DNA of 64,000 nt from Reticulitermes speratus. Taxonomy: Eukaryota; Arthropoda; Insecta; Blattodea; Rhinotermitidae. Positions 1-10,932 of the stretch are shown one piece after another (positions within the stretch are counted from its first letter, which is position 1; the number at the start of each line of letters is the position of its first letter). Below the pieces are notes generated by a model. That model searched no databases. It was not told where the DNA came from and saw only the letters and a list, made by a program, of their open reading frames with translations. Made by a program: the position numbers and the translations under genes. Where the stretch lies: positions 19,138,733-19,202,732 of the forward strand of contig JAJKFL010000039.1 in the NCBI GenBank assembly GCA_021186555.1, in the 5' to 3' direction.

Positions 1-454
1 ATATTCCGCAACGTCCCTGTGTTACTTTATATGCTACAGAAATAGTACCCTTACGGGCAGTAACATCTGTCCACGACTTATCGCCGTACATCACTCCGGA
101 AGCCTAAGAAAGCGGCAGGGATGTCACTCCCGCCTCACACATTTGGGTGTCCGCCTGTGTGTCTACTGACCAGAAAATAAACAAGTACAGCGTTGGGATC
201 TCTTCCTACAGCATAACGTTTGTACAAGTCACGTGCCAATCGCTCATCCTGTTCGGAAGCTGAAATGGAGCGACAGGCACGGCACGGTGATCTCGTTAAG
301 ACTACTACTGTCCCTCGACGGAAGGAAAGTAAGACAGCAAAATGATGACAAGCGGATGAGTAGGTAATCACAACATCGTATTAACATCAGCGAAATGGGG
401 TTTATTTTTTTTACGTTTATCATCCTATTGTGTTAGATTTATAATAAAATAGAA
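1..454. other. No recognisable feature
   Basis: AT-rich sequence with no coding, repeat or RNA signature that I can support. Confidence 0.5.
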
Positions 455-740
455 TTCCGTCAACACAACTAGTATGTTAAATATTTAATGTGGCAACATG
501 TTTCGACTTCAAATGGACACATTCAGGCCAGTGGTATAAAACATATAAAAGGAAACTATACAACTGTAATTATAATTGATTATTTGTATCAACAAATGCA
601 CTAAGACAGTTTTTCACTGTTTTCTTTATTATAAGGCTGCCCCAATACGCATAATTATGTTTAGAACTGAGATCTCAATTTTACGAATTTGTTACATGTT
701 GCTCTGTCAATCAGATTGTATAAAACAAAATAACAATACA
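455..740. repeat. Interspersed repeat, left half, shared with 56.37-56.56 kb
   Basis: Shares short blocks in the same order with 56370-56560: ccgtcaacacaacta, then gcaacatgtttc, then aactgagatctcaatt, then acatgttgct. The second block read on the minus strand resembles the GAAAC side of the hammerhead-like motif described elsewhere in this window. About 590-655 looks like a piece of the fold-back family of 22.8 kb (caacaaatgcacta, ttctttatta, ccccaata) that is absent from the 56 kb copy, so it is probably a nested fragment. No ORF of note. Confidence 0.55.
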
Positions 741-752
741 AGCTGAAAAAGG

Positions 753-1038
753 CCGTGCCATGGTTCAGGCTGTTAGTCGCCGGCCTCTCACCGCGGAGGC
801 CCGGGTTCGATCCCGTGTCAGTCCATGTGGGATTTGTGATGGGCAAAGTGGCACTGGGACATGTTTTTCCCCGAGTACTTAGGTTTTCCCCTGTCAATTT
901 CATTCCACTGGTGCTCCATTAAAATGGAAAAGAAAAAAAAAACTCATCATCTTCATCACATGGTTGCACAATAAGCCTTCAAGGCTGCGGTGCGTCCGTA
1001 GTATCTGCTGCGGGGCCCTTCACCACAAAAAAAAAAAA
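753..1038 (+). mobile_element. tRNA-headed SINE with 12-bp target duplication (SINE-7)
   Basis: The 5' part holds a tRNA-like pol III promoter with a B box (gggttcgatccc, about 802-813). The body follows, then a 3' segment starting cacaataagcc and ending in an A-rich tail. The flanks agctgaaaaagg at 741-752 and 1039-1050 are identical, so this is a complete, fairly young insertion made by target-primed reverse transcription. The 3' segment recurs at 5346-5425 without the head. The element sits inside an older repeat and splits it. Confidence 0.82.
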
Positions 1039-1049
1039 AGCTGAAAAAG

Positions 1050-1400
1050 GTTAAATATTTTAAAATGTTGGTGGACTGTACTATCGTATCTTGACCTAGC
1101 AGATTTTGCACAGGCTTCATGGACTGATGATGCCTTGCAGGTTTTGTTTTATGTTGCGTTGGTTGTGCGAGTTTGTTTTGTTTCCTGCGAATATTAGTTT
1201 TGCTGCAGCTAACATTTGCTTAATTTGAGTGTTAACATTACAGTTCAGTCTTTCAAGTTATATGTTTTGGAAGGTTGGTTGAAGATATTGGTGTCTGGAT
1301 GGTACTGCCATTTTATACGTGTTGCCTGTTCAACTTTTCGGAAGACACTAACTGCTAGAAAGGTGTGTGGTATATGCATGACGTTTTGATGCTACAATGC
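1050..1400. repeat. Interspersed repeat, right half, shared with 56.58-56.85 kb
   Basis: Continues the repeat interrupted by the SINE at 753-1038. The stretch around 1310-1385 (cgtgttgcctgttc, then actgctagaaaggtgtgtggta) lines up with cgtgttgttcgtc and actgctggaaaagtgtttggta near 56.74-56.81 kb. Old and diverged, with no preserved reading frame in this copy. Confidence 0.5.
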
Positions 1401-2849
1401 CATCTATCCGTTTCGGAGGTTCGGGTTCCAGCACGGTATTCACCCCAATACAGGCCAAAGTCTATTGCTCAAACATCTGGAATACGCAGGCCTACAAAGA
1501 GTTGGTACGTGGTATAGAACATACGAGATCTCGTTAAAAATCTAAAACTTGTATCCAAAAGCATTTCGATAAATCAAAGAAAATCACATACTGCCTCCCG
1601 GCTGGGGTGCTGTTAACTTTGGAACAATAAGTTGTATCTGTGCAAAAGGAAAGCTGGTGACGTTTTCCCCCAGCGCAAAGCACCACGCTATGGATATATT
1701 AAGAGAAGAGCTTCACATATTCTTAACGTTAGCACAGTGGCGCCAAAAAGGCCCCCGCAGATAGCGTGGCGCGGGTAGCCCCCAAACGTACAGAATGCTA
1801 ACATTTGCGGTTGGTTCCTTCGGACTGGATTCCGTTCTTCTGAGAGATCTGGGAGTAACTTCGCTAATCATGGGACAGCCCCCGATTATCGAGTAGCGGC
1901 TGCTCACCCCCCCCCCCCCCCCCCCAACAGATTATCTACGCCACTAACTTAGCGCTAGGTGATGGTCAGTGTCGACTTCAAGCTCCGGCAACTTTACCTC
2001 CATGAAAACAGGCCGCTGTCAGACACTTCACGAACAACACTTTCGGCTCTATGTTTGTTGTCTACATGCAACAGATTAATGTAATCACCATTGCAACATG
2101 CAAGAAGCTACTCGCAAAACAGATTCACTAAGGACTTTCCCAATCCTGTTCATACCAAACATCGTTACAAACTTTCAACCATAACGCACATATTAGTCTC
2201 TTATCTGCAGACTACACTAATTTCAAAGTTCCACCTTTACAGCTGCGCTTACACTGTGTGTTATTAAAACTGAAAGCGCTGAAATTTTAAGTTTTAATGG
2301 CTTTGTTTATAATGATAAACACGCTATACCTATTACACGACACTGCCGCTCGAATACAAAAAAACGTGTGCGCATTGCCTGCATGCATACACATGCCTCC
2401 CTTTCGTTCTATCTTGGTCACATTTTGTACTCAGAGTTCACACAGATCTACTACAAACAGGACTCAAAATACATGAGGGGTTCATTCTAATATGCAAGCA
2501 ACATTAAGAGCATATTACATTAGGGAATACCACGCAATCTCTCTCTTCCAAAACTTTAGTTTTCCGATCTGCCTAATATGCAGAATTACAACTTCATCTG
2601 GTTTGCATACACATGACACTTGGACTCTCAACTGAACCTCTGAGAATAAAAAACGCCTGGATTATTGAAAGATACAGGAAAATGGAAAATATGACATAAT
2701 AAGCAAATTCATAATATGAGCCTTCGGGTGATATTTTTCTGGTTGACAGGAGGGGAAACATGCTGCACGCATTGAGGAGACGAGAATTTCTCTCATACAA
2801 CCTTAAGGGGGGAAAAAAGTAGCTGTGCGCGCTTACGTATGTGTGGACT
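1401..2849. other. No recognisable feature apart from a C19 run
   Basis: No supported gene. Holds the homopolymer annotated at 1907. The rest is unremarkable AT-rich DNA. Confidence 0.45.
1907..1925. repeat. C19 homopolymer
   Basis: Nineteen consecutive C residues. One of at least eight G or C runs of 10 or more in this window. Confidence 0.95.
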
Positions 2850-2965
2850 ACACTGAACTAGCTCAGGTAAGGATCGAATGCGAGGCTCTGTGAATATCGT
2901 AATGAACATTCAGGCTCCATAAAATGGGTAATTTGTTTACCAGCTAAACGACTGAAAGATTTCAA
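2850..2965 (+). pseudogene. Non-LTR retrotransposon 3' tail fragment
   Basis: Reads like the end of the LINE ORF2 and its 3' UTR seen at 37070-37275: gtgaatatcgtaatgaac, then ggctccataaaatggg, then a stretch like gttgactagctga. Only the last codons and UTR remain, and the frame is not intact. Assignment rests on similarity to the better copies in this window. Confidence 0.5.
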
Positions 2966-3415
2966 GAGTCGGCGATTATTAATACTGCTATTTTAAACGG
3001 CCTTATGCGCCGTGGATAAAGCGTTCTGTGCGTACAAATATACGGACTTTGAGGCCATCTGGGTCCAGTGAATTGTGTCGGCATGGCTTACCCATCCCTC
3101 ACATCCGCAAAAAAAGTCACGACAGTACGAAAGTAACTTACACCTGATTTATGGTATGGTTTGGATACTGCTTTACGATACAGATCTCCTCCACAGGTCA
3201 TTATCTATACTGTGATTCTATCATAAGAGGTAAAAAGAAACCCGCATTATGAGTGTTCGAGTTCCCAACACTCACCCTTGCCAAGAAAGTGGAGGCCAGA
3301 CTGTTCAATGGCAGCCATACAGCCTCTACCACGTCACTCAAAATACCCCGCCTATCTCGTCCACCATTTTCCTACTAAAAACGATTCCTCATAGCAACTA
3401 CACTGCCTATTAGAT
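2966..3415. other. No recognisable feature
   Basis: No gene or repeat family that I can support. Confidence 0.4.
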
Positions 3416-3447
3416 ACACACACAACACACACACACACACACACAAC

Positions 3448-3486
<39 letters not shown>
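3416..3486. repeat. Compound (CA)n-(TA)n microsatellite
   Basis: An AC-rich run of about 30 bases is followed by about 30 bases of alternating TA. Adjacent ORFs run through it and are artefacts of the simple repeat. Confidence 0.95.
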
Positions 3487-3487
<1 letters not shown>

Positions 3488-3583
3488 CACTACCTTAACA
3501 TCTGCCATCAGATAAACTATTAACCTTATATGGAAGTGGTAACCATGTGCACCACACTTTAATGTCAAGAACCACATTCTGTC

Positions 3584-3834
3584 GTGGGCCGGGATAGCGT
3601 AGTCGGTGTAGCGACTCGCTACGTGCTGGACGGTCCGGGGATCGAATTCCGGTGGGGGCGAGATTTTCCGCACCCATCCAGACCGTCCTTGAGGCTCACT
3701 AAGCCTCGGATACCGGGTCTCTTCCCCGGGGGTAAAAGCGGCCAGGGCGTGGAGTTGACCACCCACCCTCATCTAGTGCCCTCCCCCTCTGGGCCTTCAT
3801 GGCCCGTTCTAGGGAGAACTTTACCTTTACCTGT
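3584..3834 (+). mobile_element. SINE-1 copy with internal deletion
   Basis: tRNA-like head starting gggccgggatagcgtag, with a B box near 3637-3647, followed by the body (ccgcacccatccagaccg, cccgggggtaaaagcggcc) and a tail ending actttaccttta. The flanks aaccacattctgtc (3570-3583) and aaccacattttgtc (3835-3848) form a 14-bp target duplication with one mismatch. Compared with the copies at 6474 and 63176 it lacks about 36 bases of the segment that holds gtagagctatacctctac. Confidence 0.88.
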
Positions 3835-3848
3835 AACCACATTTTGTC

Positions 3849-4185
3849 AGCGGCGTTTGTTCGATTCTCAGAACAAACTATTATTTGTTCCTTAAACATC
3901 ATTAAGCGACCGATTCTTTTGACGAAAATGCGATGTTTTCTGCTAAGTAACAACGGACCTGTAAAATATATACTAATTAACAGCTTAACTGTCTAATAAC
4001 GCGGGAATCTCAGTTTCAGGAATTGTGTGGGTTACGACAAATTTCCGTTCCATGAGCAATATACATATGGCATTACAGAAAAACAAAACTGAAAAAATAT
4101 CGGCGTAGGTGCAAAGAATTTCACTTCTAAGCGTCTGGTCTTCAACACACCCAAACCTTGCGGTAAAATTTAGAACCAACTGCAT
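3849..4185. other. No recognisable feature
   Basis: AT-rich sequence without a supported gene. Confidence 0.4.
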
Positions 4186-4645
4186 GGAGTAGAGTCCTTC
4201 TTGTAAAGCTAACCGTTATTCAGCTAGTCAAAAAACTGCCCACATTTTATGGAAGCCCAAGGTTGATTACCTGTTCACAAAAGCCCGCAACTGGTCCCTA
4301 TCCCGAGCCAAATGAATCCAGTCCACGCCCTTCTAACCGATTTAAGTTCAGTTTTAATATTACCCTCCTCCCATCTACGCCTAGGTCTCCCAGGTGGTCA
4401 CTTTCCTTCAGCTTTCCCCACCAAAACCCTGTACGCACCTCTCCTCTCCCCCATACGTGCCACATGCCTCATCCATCTTCTTCTTAACTCGATTACCCGA
4501 ATAATACTTGATGAGTACAAATCATGAAGATCCTCATAAAATTGTCTCCACACTCCTATTACTTACTCCATGCTAGGTCCAAATGTCTTCCTAAGCATCC
4601 TATTATCAAACACCCTCAGCCTATGTTCTTCCCTATATGTGATAC
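4186..4645 (-). pseudogene. Non-LTR retrotransposon ORF2 C-terminus plus 3' UTR (5'-truncated LINE)
   Basis: On the minus strand the sequence starts with a segment reading EEHRLRVFDNRMLRK (about 4630) and passes through a basic stretch. It ends with VDWIHLARDRDQLRAFVNR (about 4340-4265) and then a UTR that finishes near 4190. This is the familiar C-terminal tail of insect LINE reverse-transcriptase proteins; the reverse-transcriptase core itself is missing. Several stops and shifts break the frame, so it is a dead, 5'-truncated copy. The same tail occurs in this window at 20205, 24714, 37070 and 48725. The clade cannot be decided from the tail alone. Confidence 0.78.
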
Positions 4646-5345
4646 ACCAACTCTGTATGTGTTAAAATTTATTAACACCAACTCGTAGTAAATACGAAAA
4701 AGCGTCAGCAAATTTGTTGCTCTGATTCCAGAGTTCAATTAACCCTTTAAAGACGAAAAGTAACCTGAATTATATTTAAGTGTTCCGTTTGTACTGCCCA
4801 CTAAACACACTCCGTTTTGATTACAAAAATAAAAACGGTTAATGCTGTATAGGAAAATAATTGCTGCTTGTTCCGAGGTCCATAGTAATTACAGAAATAC
4901 ATTCCGTGGGCAGAATGTTGACATTCTGTGGGCAGAATGTAGAACCTTTTAATAGAATTGTTTATTGTTACACATAACACTGGCACATGAAATATACACC
5001 CTAAATATAATAAGCATTTATTTCACTGCTTAATTCATAGTGTGAATGAAATTCGACTATGTTCATTTTCAAGGAAAGAAGCACCTGAAGCATAACACTG
5101 GCACCAAGATATGTTACTATTCAAAATCATTTTATGAAACTTTCTTGTTTAAGAAAGTGAACACACAAACCTATCACGAGAAATGTGTCCTTCTTTAAAC
5201 AATTCATAAAACTCTTTTCTAACAAATATTTGCTAGTAATCACCCAAATTCTGTTCTGTAATCAGCAACTAACCATTTCACTTCTCCCACGTTTACCCAC
5301 ACATAACCGCCCAACCTCTCTAATGCAGACACTAAGTGCCAAATA
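4646..5345. other. No recognisable feature
   Basis: Contains only a short direct repeat (ttccgtgggcagaatgt and ttctgtgggcagaatgt, about 4902-4940). Nothing else supported. Confidence 0.4.
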
Positions 5346-5425
5346 TGAGCACAATAAGCCTAAGGCTACGGTGTATCCGGAGCGAATGCCGACGGGCCCA
5401 CAGAAAGAAGAAGAAGAAGTGCCAA
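5346..5425 (+). mobile_element. SINE-7 3' end fragment with (GAA)n tail
   Basis: The motif gcacaataagcctaaggct followed by cggtgtatccggagcg and gacgggccc matches the 3' segment of the SINE at 753-1038. It ends in a short GAA repeat. The tRNA head is absent. Confidence 0.55.
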
Positions 5426-5439
5426 ATTTCTACAACGCC

Positions 5440-5830
5440 TTCAAGTTATCGTTTAGCTTCTCTCCTGTCATATGCCAGCAACTGTCGAACTACACTGGCA
5501 CCAGCATGTATGCTCCTACCGTTCAGTTGATCGCGTTATCAAGTAACCGTCTGACTTAAACTCACAGTCTTCAAGCAACCGCCCAATTTCTCTCACGCTG
5601 TCTGTAACTAATCGTTTGCGTTCTCAAATCCTCCTGTAAATAACGTCCATCTTCTTTCATGCTGCGTAAAGTAATGGTCAATGTCTTTAATGATCTCTGC
5701 AAGTACCCGTTCACCTTCTTTCGAGTTACCTGCATGTAACCGCCCAGCTTCCTTCATGCGACATGCAAGGAACCGTCAAATGTCTCTCATCCCGCCTGTA
5801 ACTAAACTTCCAGTTTCTTCCAAACAGATG
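5440..5830. repeat. Decayed tandem repeat, unit about 35-40 bp
   Basis: A loosely repeated phrase (tgtaactaaccg or a variant, then caatttctttcatgc, then tgcctg) occurs about eight to ten times with many substitutions. Examples start near 5576, 5606, 5633, 5661, 5700, 5741 and 5770. It reads as an old minisatellite. The period is by eye. Confidence 0.5.
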
Positions 5831-5964
5831 CAAGACAATTAAAATGCTACAATCGCTAGCACAAATTCAAACTTGTTACAATTAATGTGAATTAACTTGG
5901 GTCACAACTGTGTAAACAATACCCGAAAAGGTTATGCTGGAGCATTAGGCATTAATATTAAGAA

Positions 5965-6216
5965 AGAGCGTCGCGATCAAGGGGGTAGCAATCCCACTTC
6001 GTACTCGTAAGGCTCCGGTTTCAAACCTTGCCGCAAGGACCAGAGTTCTTAACTGAAGTTTTCAGAATTTATGTTAGACTCGCAGACAATGCCGAGACAG
6101 TAAGCCAAATTGCGCCACGATCGCTTCTGTCAGTCTCCTCTCCAGCTCACTATTCACTAACCATCCTACCATTCGACACTACAGCCTCGTTAAATAAACC
6201 CCAAATAAAATAAATA
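5965..6216 (+). mobile_element. tRNA-headed SINE (SINE-5), diverged
   Basis: A B-box-like ggtttcaaacc lies at 6017-6027, after a run that could be a decayed A box. The 3' part (ctcactattcactaaccatc, then cgacactacagcct, then an AAATAAA-rich end) matches the 3' part of the SINE at 55045-55311. Confidence 0.55.
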
Positions 6217-6473
6217 CCATGGAATCCGAATTATTCTAACAACATGAACCGAAACTAAGAAACAATCACAATTCAGAGCATGGATATATAAGTTTTCTAC
6301 AACTTAACTTGAATTATACATTAGACGAAGTTTTAGATGTCTGCCGCAACTTTAAATGTTCCTACACTCGCCATCAAATTACGGTCTGTGAAAGTACGAA
6401 ATAATGCACGCTTTATGTACTGAAGCACTTCAACTTATCAGCCACATATTTACACAACTGCTTTATACTTCAG

Positions 6474-6758
6474 CGGGGGCCGGGATAGAGTAGTCGGTAT
6501 AGCGACTCGCTACAGCCTGGACGGTCCGGGGATCGATTCCCGGTGGGGGCGAGATTTTCCGCACCCGTCCAGACCGGCCCTGGGGCCCACCCCGCCCCTT
6601 ATACAATGGGTACCGGGTCTCTTTCCCGGGGGTAAAGCGGCCGGGGCGTGGAGTTGACCACCCACCCACCCTCATCTAGTGCCGGGGTTAAAGAAGGGTA
6701 GAGCTATACCTCTACTCCCCCTCTGGGCCTTCATGGCCTGTTCTAAGGAGAACTTTAC
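6474..6758 (+). mobile_element. SINE-1 copy, full length
   Basis: Complete SINE-1: tRNA-like head with gggatcgattcccgg B box, body, and the segment gtagagctatacctctac missing from the 3584 copy. It is flanked by identical 13-bp repeats ctttatacttcag at 6461-6473 and 6759-6771. Young insertion. Best reference copy together with 63176. Confidence 0.92.
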
Positions 6759-6771
6759 CTTTATACTTCAG

Positions 6772-7147
6772 TCCTCTGTCAGCAAACGAATCCTCACACA
6801 GACAAAAAAACAAGTAAATTACTAGCATTTCCCTCCCGAACCGAGACCCAAAGCGAGACAAATCGTTCAGAATGAGACTTCTTTGACTGCCGTGAAGATA
6901 AGTACGTATTTTTCGATGCGTATGTTATTCTGTATTTTACATACATTTAGAAACAAACGTTTCTATCCTTAACATGTCTGTTATTTAAAAAAAACGCCGC
7001 TAGAAACAGGCATCTGTATGCTTAATATGCCAAATCCTATGGTCACCTTTACGGATTCAAAATAATGTTCTTTCAACAGTGGAAAACGCATATGGCAAGA
7101 CCTCGTAACTATCATATACAACACATAACTACCACCGTACCTTTAGA
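6772..7147. other. No recognisable feature
   Basis: No supported gene or repeat. Confidence 0.4.
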
Positions 7148-7215
7148 AGCTAAGGGTTGTTCAGATAGTCAAGAAAATCGTCACCTTTTATACTCGCAGG
7201 ACGCGAAGGTTCCTT
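7148..7215 (-). repeat. LINE 3' UTR fragment
   Basis: Resembles the minus-strand LINE UTR at 4190-4270: gttgttcagatagtcaag, then cttttatactcgcagg, then cgaaggttccttattgtgttc. No coding part survives. Confidence 0.4.
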
Positions 7216-8154
7216 ATTGTGTTCGCAACAGCTAGCTACAAGACGCTACTCTACGCAAGGTGAATCAGGCCAAAACGATTAACTAAGTTCTTAAAATTTC
7301 CATTTTCCAAGCACTACATTCCCCTCAGGTTCTCAACGAACCGGATTTATACAACCCTGACATCCCTTTGTTCTTGATCATGCATTTCAAAGAATCCTGT
7401 GCACGGCCTGACACAGAATATAGGACGCACTTGTGTCATCTAGGATTTTACTCTTCGTGTATTCGGGCTCTAATTCTCATAGCAGTGACGAACACTGAGA
7501 TCGTGGTCGCCAACATATATACATGTAAGGCTCTTAGGGTTCATTTCAGTTATAGACACTGCGCTCACGTTTACCAGCATGCTGTGAGGCTCCACTTTCG
7601 TGACACAAACTAGTATGACGATTAACATACCTAACGTCTTTCATATTACAAGTACTTTAGTGAAGATATAAACTTATGTGATCTACGAAGGTTAGGCTTT
7701 CAGTTTCACATTAATGACACAAATTCAACCACGATGACAACCGTCACTTTTGTTACTTTCAGTATGTTGGCAACCCTCATTCATTCTTGTTTCTATTACA
7801 TCAACTGCGAAAACAAACGTGCGAAGTTACATATTTTGGTTACACTACAATTCCCCCTCATTAATGTCGCTTCCGTTGCTTGAATACGAATATTTCGAAT
7901 TCTTGGCGCATGAAGAATGCTAAATAAGTAGTAAGTACACTAACGTATATAACAGCGTCCCCTATTCTATCTTAGCTCCGCCCAATTCTAAGGCCCGGTG
8001 TACCGTTTCTAACACTATAGTGTTGAATTTTATATTATCGTCACCGTGCATTTTTTTAATAACTCACAAATTAGACACCAAAGAAATGCACTATACTGTG
8101 ATATACAACAAAATAGCAGACATAAACAATGGATGTAAAGTAAATGTAGATTAC
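7216..8154. other. No recognisable feature
   Basis: An 81-codon ORF at 7368-7613 shows no family signature and is treated as chance. Confidence 0.4.
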
Positions 8155-8155
8155 G

Positions 8156-8265
8156 AGCCCCCTGAAGATTGCCTTATAAAGGCTGAAACATTTGTAGGGG
8201 TTAAAGAATAAAAAGTGAAAATATAGTGCATTTCGTTGGTGTGTAATTTGTGACTACAGTGTTGA
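8156..8265 (+). ncRNA. Solo hammerhead-ribozyme-like arm of the fold-back family
   Basis: Ordered motifs: CCCC (8158-8161), CTGAAGA (8162-8168), stem GCCTT (8171-8175) with AAGGC (8179-8183), GAAAC (8185-8189), a tiny hairpin, GTA (8194-8196), then GGGG (8197-8200), which pairs with the first CCCC. This matches the minimal type I hammerhead layout except for extra bases beside stem II. After it, gtgcatttcgttggtgtg resembles the arm ends at 22.8 and 49.8 kb. Only one arm is present, so it is a solo or partial element. Activity is untested. Confidence 0.55.
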
Positions 8266-8802
8266 TTTGTTAGCCCACCGCCCTAACCTCATAACTTAAA
8301 AGACCACCCCTTGGCGGTTGTTCACGAATGCTCATTCAATACACTCGCTGCTTCCGTCCAGTTTTAAAGGTTGTTTTCTCCATTCGGCTCAGGGAGCGCC
8401 AAACTAGGCCTATACTAACGATCTTTCTTTTTTATTTAGTTATCGGCCTATACACAATCACTGCAATCTACCACATCCCTCACCCACCAACATGCAAATG
8501 AATATGGACACTGTGTGCTGTTGTGCCCTCTATACAAATTACTTAACGTAGTCACTGTATTACATACATCCAAAAAATGGTTGGTTATCAGTAATACAAG
8601 TAAAGATAAAGCGAGGACGTATCTCTTAGTCATCTTTCGCATCGCGCGTACCCCTGTGTAAGTATGTTACTCGGTTCCACGGCCCTGGCAATGGCGTTAA
8701 AAATACCATACGACTACAGTCCGTGGTTCCACAGACCCGGTTTCATTTAGCATAGGCAATATATGTACTGTGGTCGTAATGGTAATTTGAATTCGCAAAA
8801 AC
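8266..8802. other. No recognisable feature
   Basis: No supported gene or repeat. Confidence 0.4.
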
Positions 8803-8803
8803 C

Positions 8804-8833
<30 letters not shown>
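8803..8833. repeat. (AAT)n microsatellite
   Basis: About ten AAT units. Confidence 0.95.
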
Positions 8834-8834
<1 letters not shown>

Positions 8835-9857
8835 TTGCAGTGCTCAAGTCCAAAACACAAGTACTGAAACTCATACAGCCAGCCTCCGGCTAGTACAGCA
8901 ATCTCTCGTCAACCATGGATTTCAATTATTTGCAATTTTCCATTTGTATCCAGTTTTGCTGGCCATAAAAGATGGTGGATGTGTCCGCGGTTTGTAACTT
9001 TAAACACAGGGGAATAATTGGTGGCTTCCGCACATTCGCTGTGCACAGGATCGTAATGACAAACTCAATATAGTCCATAACCAAACACGACTCTTATAAG
9101 TTTCATGAAACTATTTGTCCTGCGCGGCTGCAGTTCCCTGAATACCCAGTTTCGCCCCATTCTCTGATCTCGCCAAAAGCGGCGTTTCTCAAAAACGAAC
9201 TGCCCCCCCCCCCCCTCCCGGGTTGAGGAGAAACTGCTGTATTTAATGTGTCAAGATGCCACCTATTTCTCACATCACATACTTTATGTTATCCATGGCG
9301 ACCTCTCCCATCGGGAGTTGTGACGGTGATATCCAGCCAAACATCACTGCCAAATCCGCACTCCTTAAACACTAATACGCCACCATCTCTACGCTAAACT
9401 CACAAAACATGTAACATCAGAACAAGCCAACACATAACACTTAAAACCACTGCAAAAACACGAGAAACTCCAGTGCACTCACTCGCGACGTAACCGGCAA
9501 GCGTCTCACTGTACACTGAGCAGCAAGCAGCACCAACGCGAGAACAGAGCCGAGCGCAACAGGCAAGTGGAGGGAAAAGGACGGCAATTGGTGGCGATCA
9601 ACGCAACCAAAGATCGGGCAACCAAGGTCGTGGCCACTGTACACACAAGCAGCACTCATGATAACCACACACACATGTGTGTGCTCCCCAAAACACTAGC
9701 GCTCGCCTACAGAACGCTCTGCAGTACCGTTACAGTATCAGAGAGTTCCGGGAAAAACTCGTACAGCCTGCCGACGACTGCCTGTCCAACAGAAATTTTG
9801 CTGTTGTCGTATTTAGATTTTGAAATGAAACTACGAAATTCAATACACGGCATGGAC
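8834..9857. other. No gene; a C13 run at 9203-9215
   Basis: Contains thirteen C residues at 9203-9215. Around 9440-9610 the sequence is richer in CpG than its surroundings, and overlapping ORFs exist on both strands, but neither shows a recognisable product. Confidence 0.4.
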
Positions 9858-9960
9858 TAGCGCGCTAGACTGGCGAGTAAAAATCTTGTGGTCGAATCCT
9901 GGTCGAAACAAAATTTTCATTGCCAGTGATTGCACATATACTAACCTTGTTATCAATCGC
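9858..9960 (+). mobile_element. tRNA-like SINE head, fragment
   Basis: An A-box-like tagcgcgctag (9858-9868) and a B-box-like ggtcgaatcc (9890-9899) are spaced as in a tRNA promoter. The predicted arms do not pair well enough for a tRNA gene. No target duplication found. Confidence 0.4.
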
Positions 9961-10639
9961 GAGACCTAGATAAGATGATAGGGTAACATTAACAAGCACG
10001 GTGTTACAAACAAGCATTGCAAAATTATGTGAAACCGATCGAAATAGCCCAGGGTAATATTCAGTGATGGAATCTGAGGACACAGTGGTGAACCTTCGAG
10101 ACAAGCGAGGAAAATGAATTTCTGAATATCTAGCCACTAAACAAAGTGTGGCACTTAACAGTCAGCGCGCAATGTTCTACAAAGTAACAGGGTATATAAC
10201 ATTACAAGAATTCGCTTAACATTTCTCGTTTGTGATATATTTATAGGTCATTGAACTTATGTAGTCGGGAGAGAAACTCCAAATTTGGCTAAAATCGCAC
10301 AAAAGTATCGGACACTTTACACGAAGACCTAAGCACGTTTTATCATTGCCGGCGACATAAATTCGCCATAGAAGCACTTTGGTGCAACACTCAGTACTGT
10401 TATATTGTTGACAGTGACATGTAGCTCAACAACACACACAGATTGCATTGTTACATTTCCACTGCAACAATGGTTACGTGGACGCGCTACAATGTTCCGT
10501 TATATGTATATTGCCTATCTTGTTATGTTCTATCACTTTACCCAATTTCACAGTTCCAGTGGTTTATTAGTTGTCTTCATCAAACCGAATGCTAAATACA
10601 GGCGCAACCACAACTTTGTTTTACATTCCACAAATTACC
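9961..10639. other. No recognisable feature
   Basis: No supported gene or repeat. Confidence 0.4.
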
Positions 10640-10655
10640 CCAACAAAACCTGCAT

Positions 10656-10916
10656 GTTTTTTTTCCTATGGCTCGACAGCCCCTAGGGGGCCTAGGCCTC
10701 CTCATTTTTCGAGGCTTCGTGATCACACTTTAGACATACTACACTCGGTAGGACTCCTCTGGACGAGGGACCAGCTCGTCACAGAGACCTCTACCTGACA
10801 ACACACAACACTCACAAGAGACAGACATCCATGCCCCCGGTGGGATTTGAACCCACAATCCCAGCAAGCGAGCGGCCGTACACCCACGCCTTAGACCGCG
10901 CGGCCACTGGGATCGG
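10656..10916 (-). mobile_element. SINE-2 with tRNA-Leu/Ser-like head and 16-bp target duplication
   Basis: On the minus strand the head reads agtggccgcgcggtctaagg (A box region) and gggttcaaatccc (B box, about 10846-10858). The body follows (gacagacatcc complement, then gaggagtcctaccgagtgt) and a T-rich left edge marks the A tail. Identical 16-bp flanks ccaacaaaacctgcat lie at 10640-10655 and 10917-10932. The A-box wording suggests descent from a tRNA with a long variable arm. A second copy lies at 15730. Confidence 0.92.
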
Positions 10917-10932
10917 CCAACAAAACCTGCAT

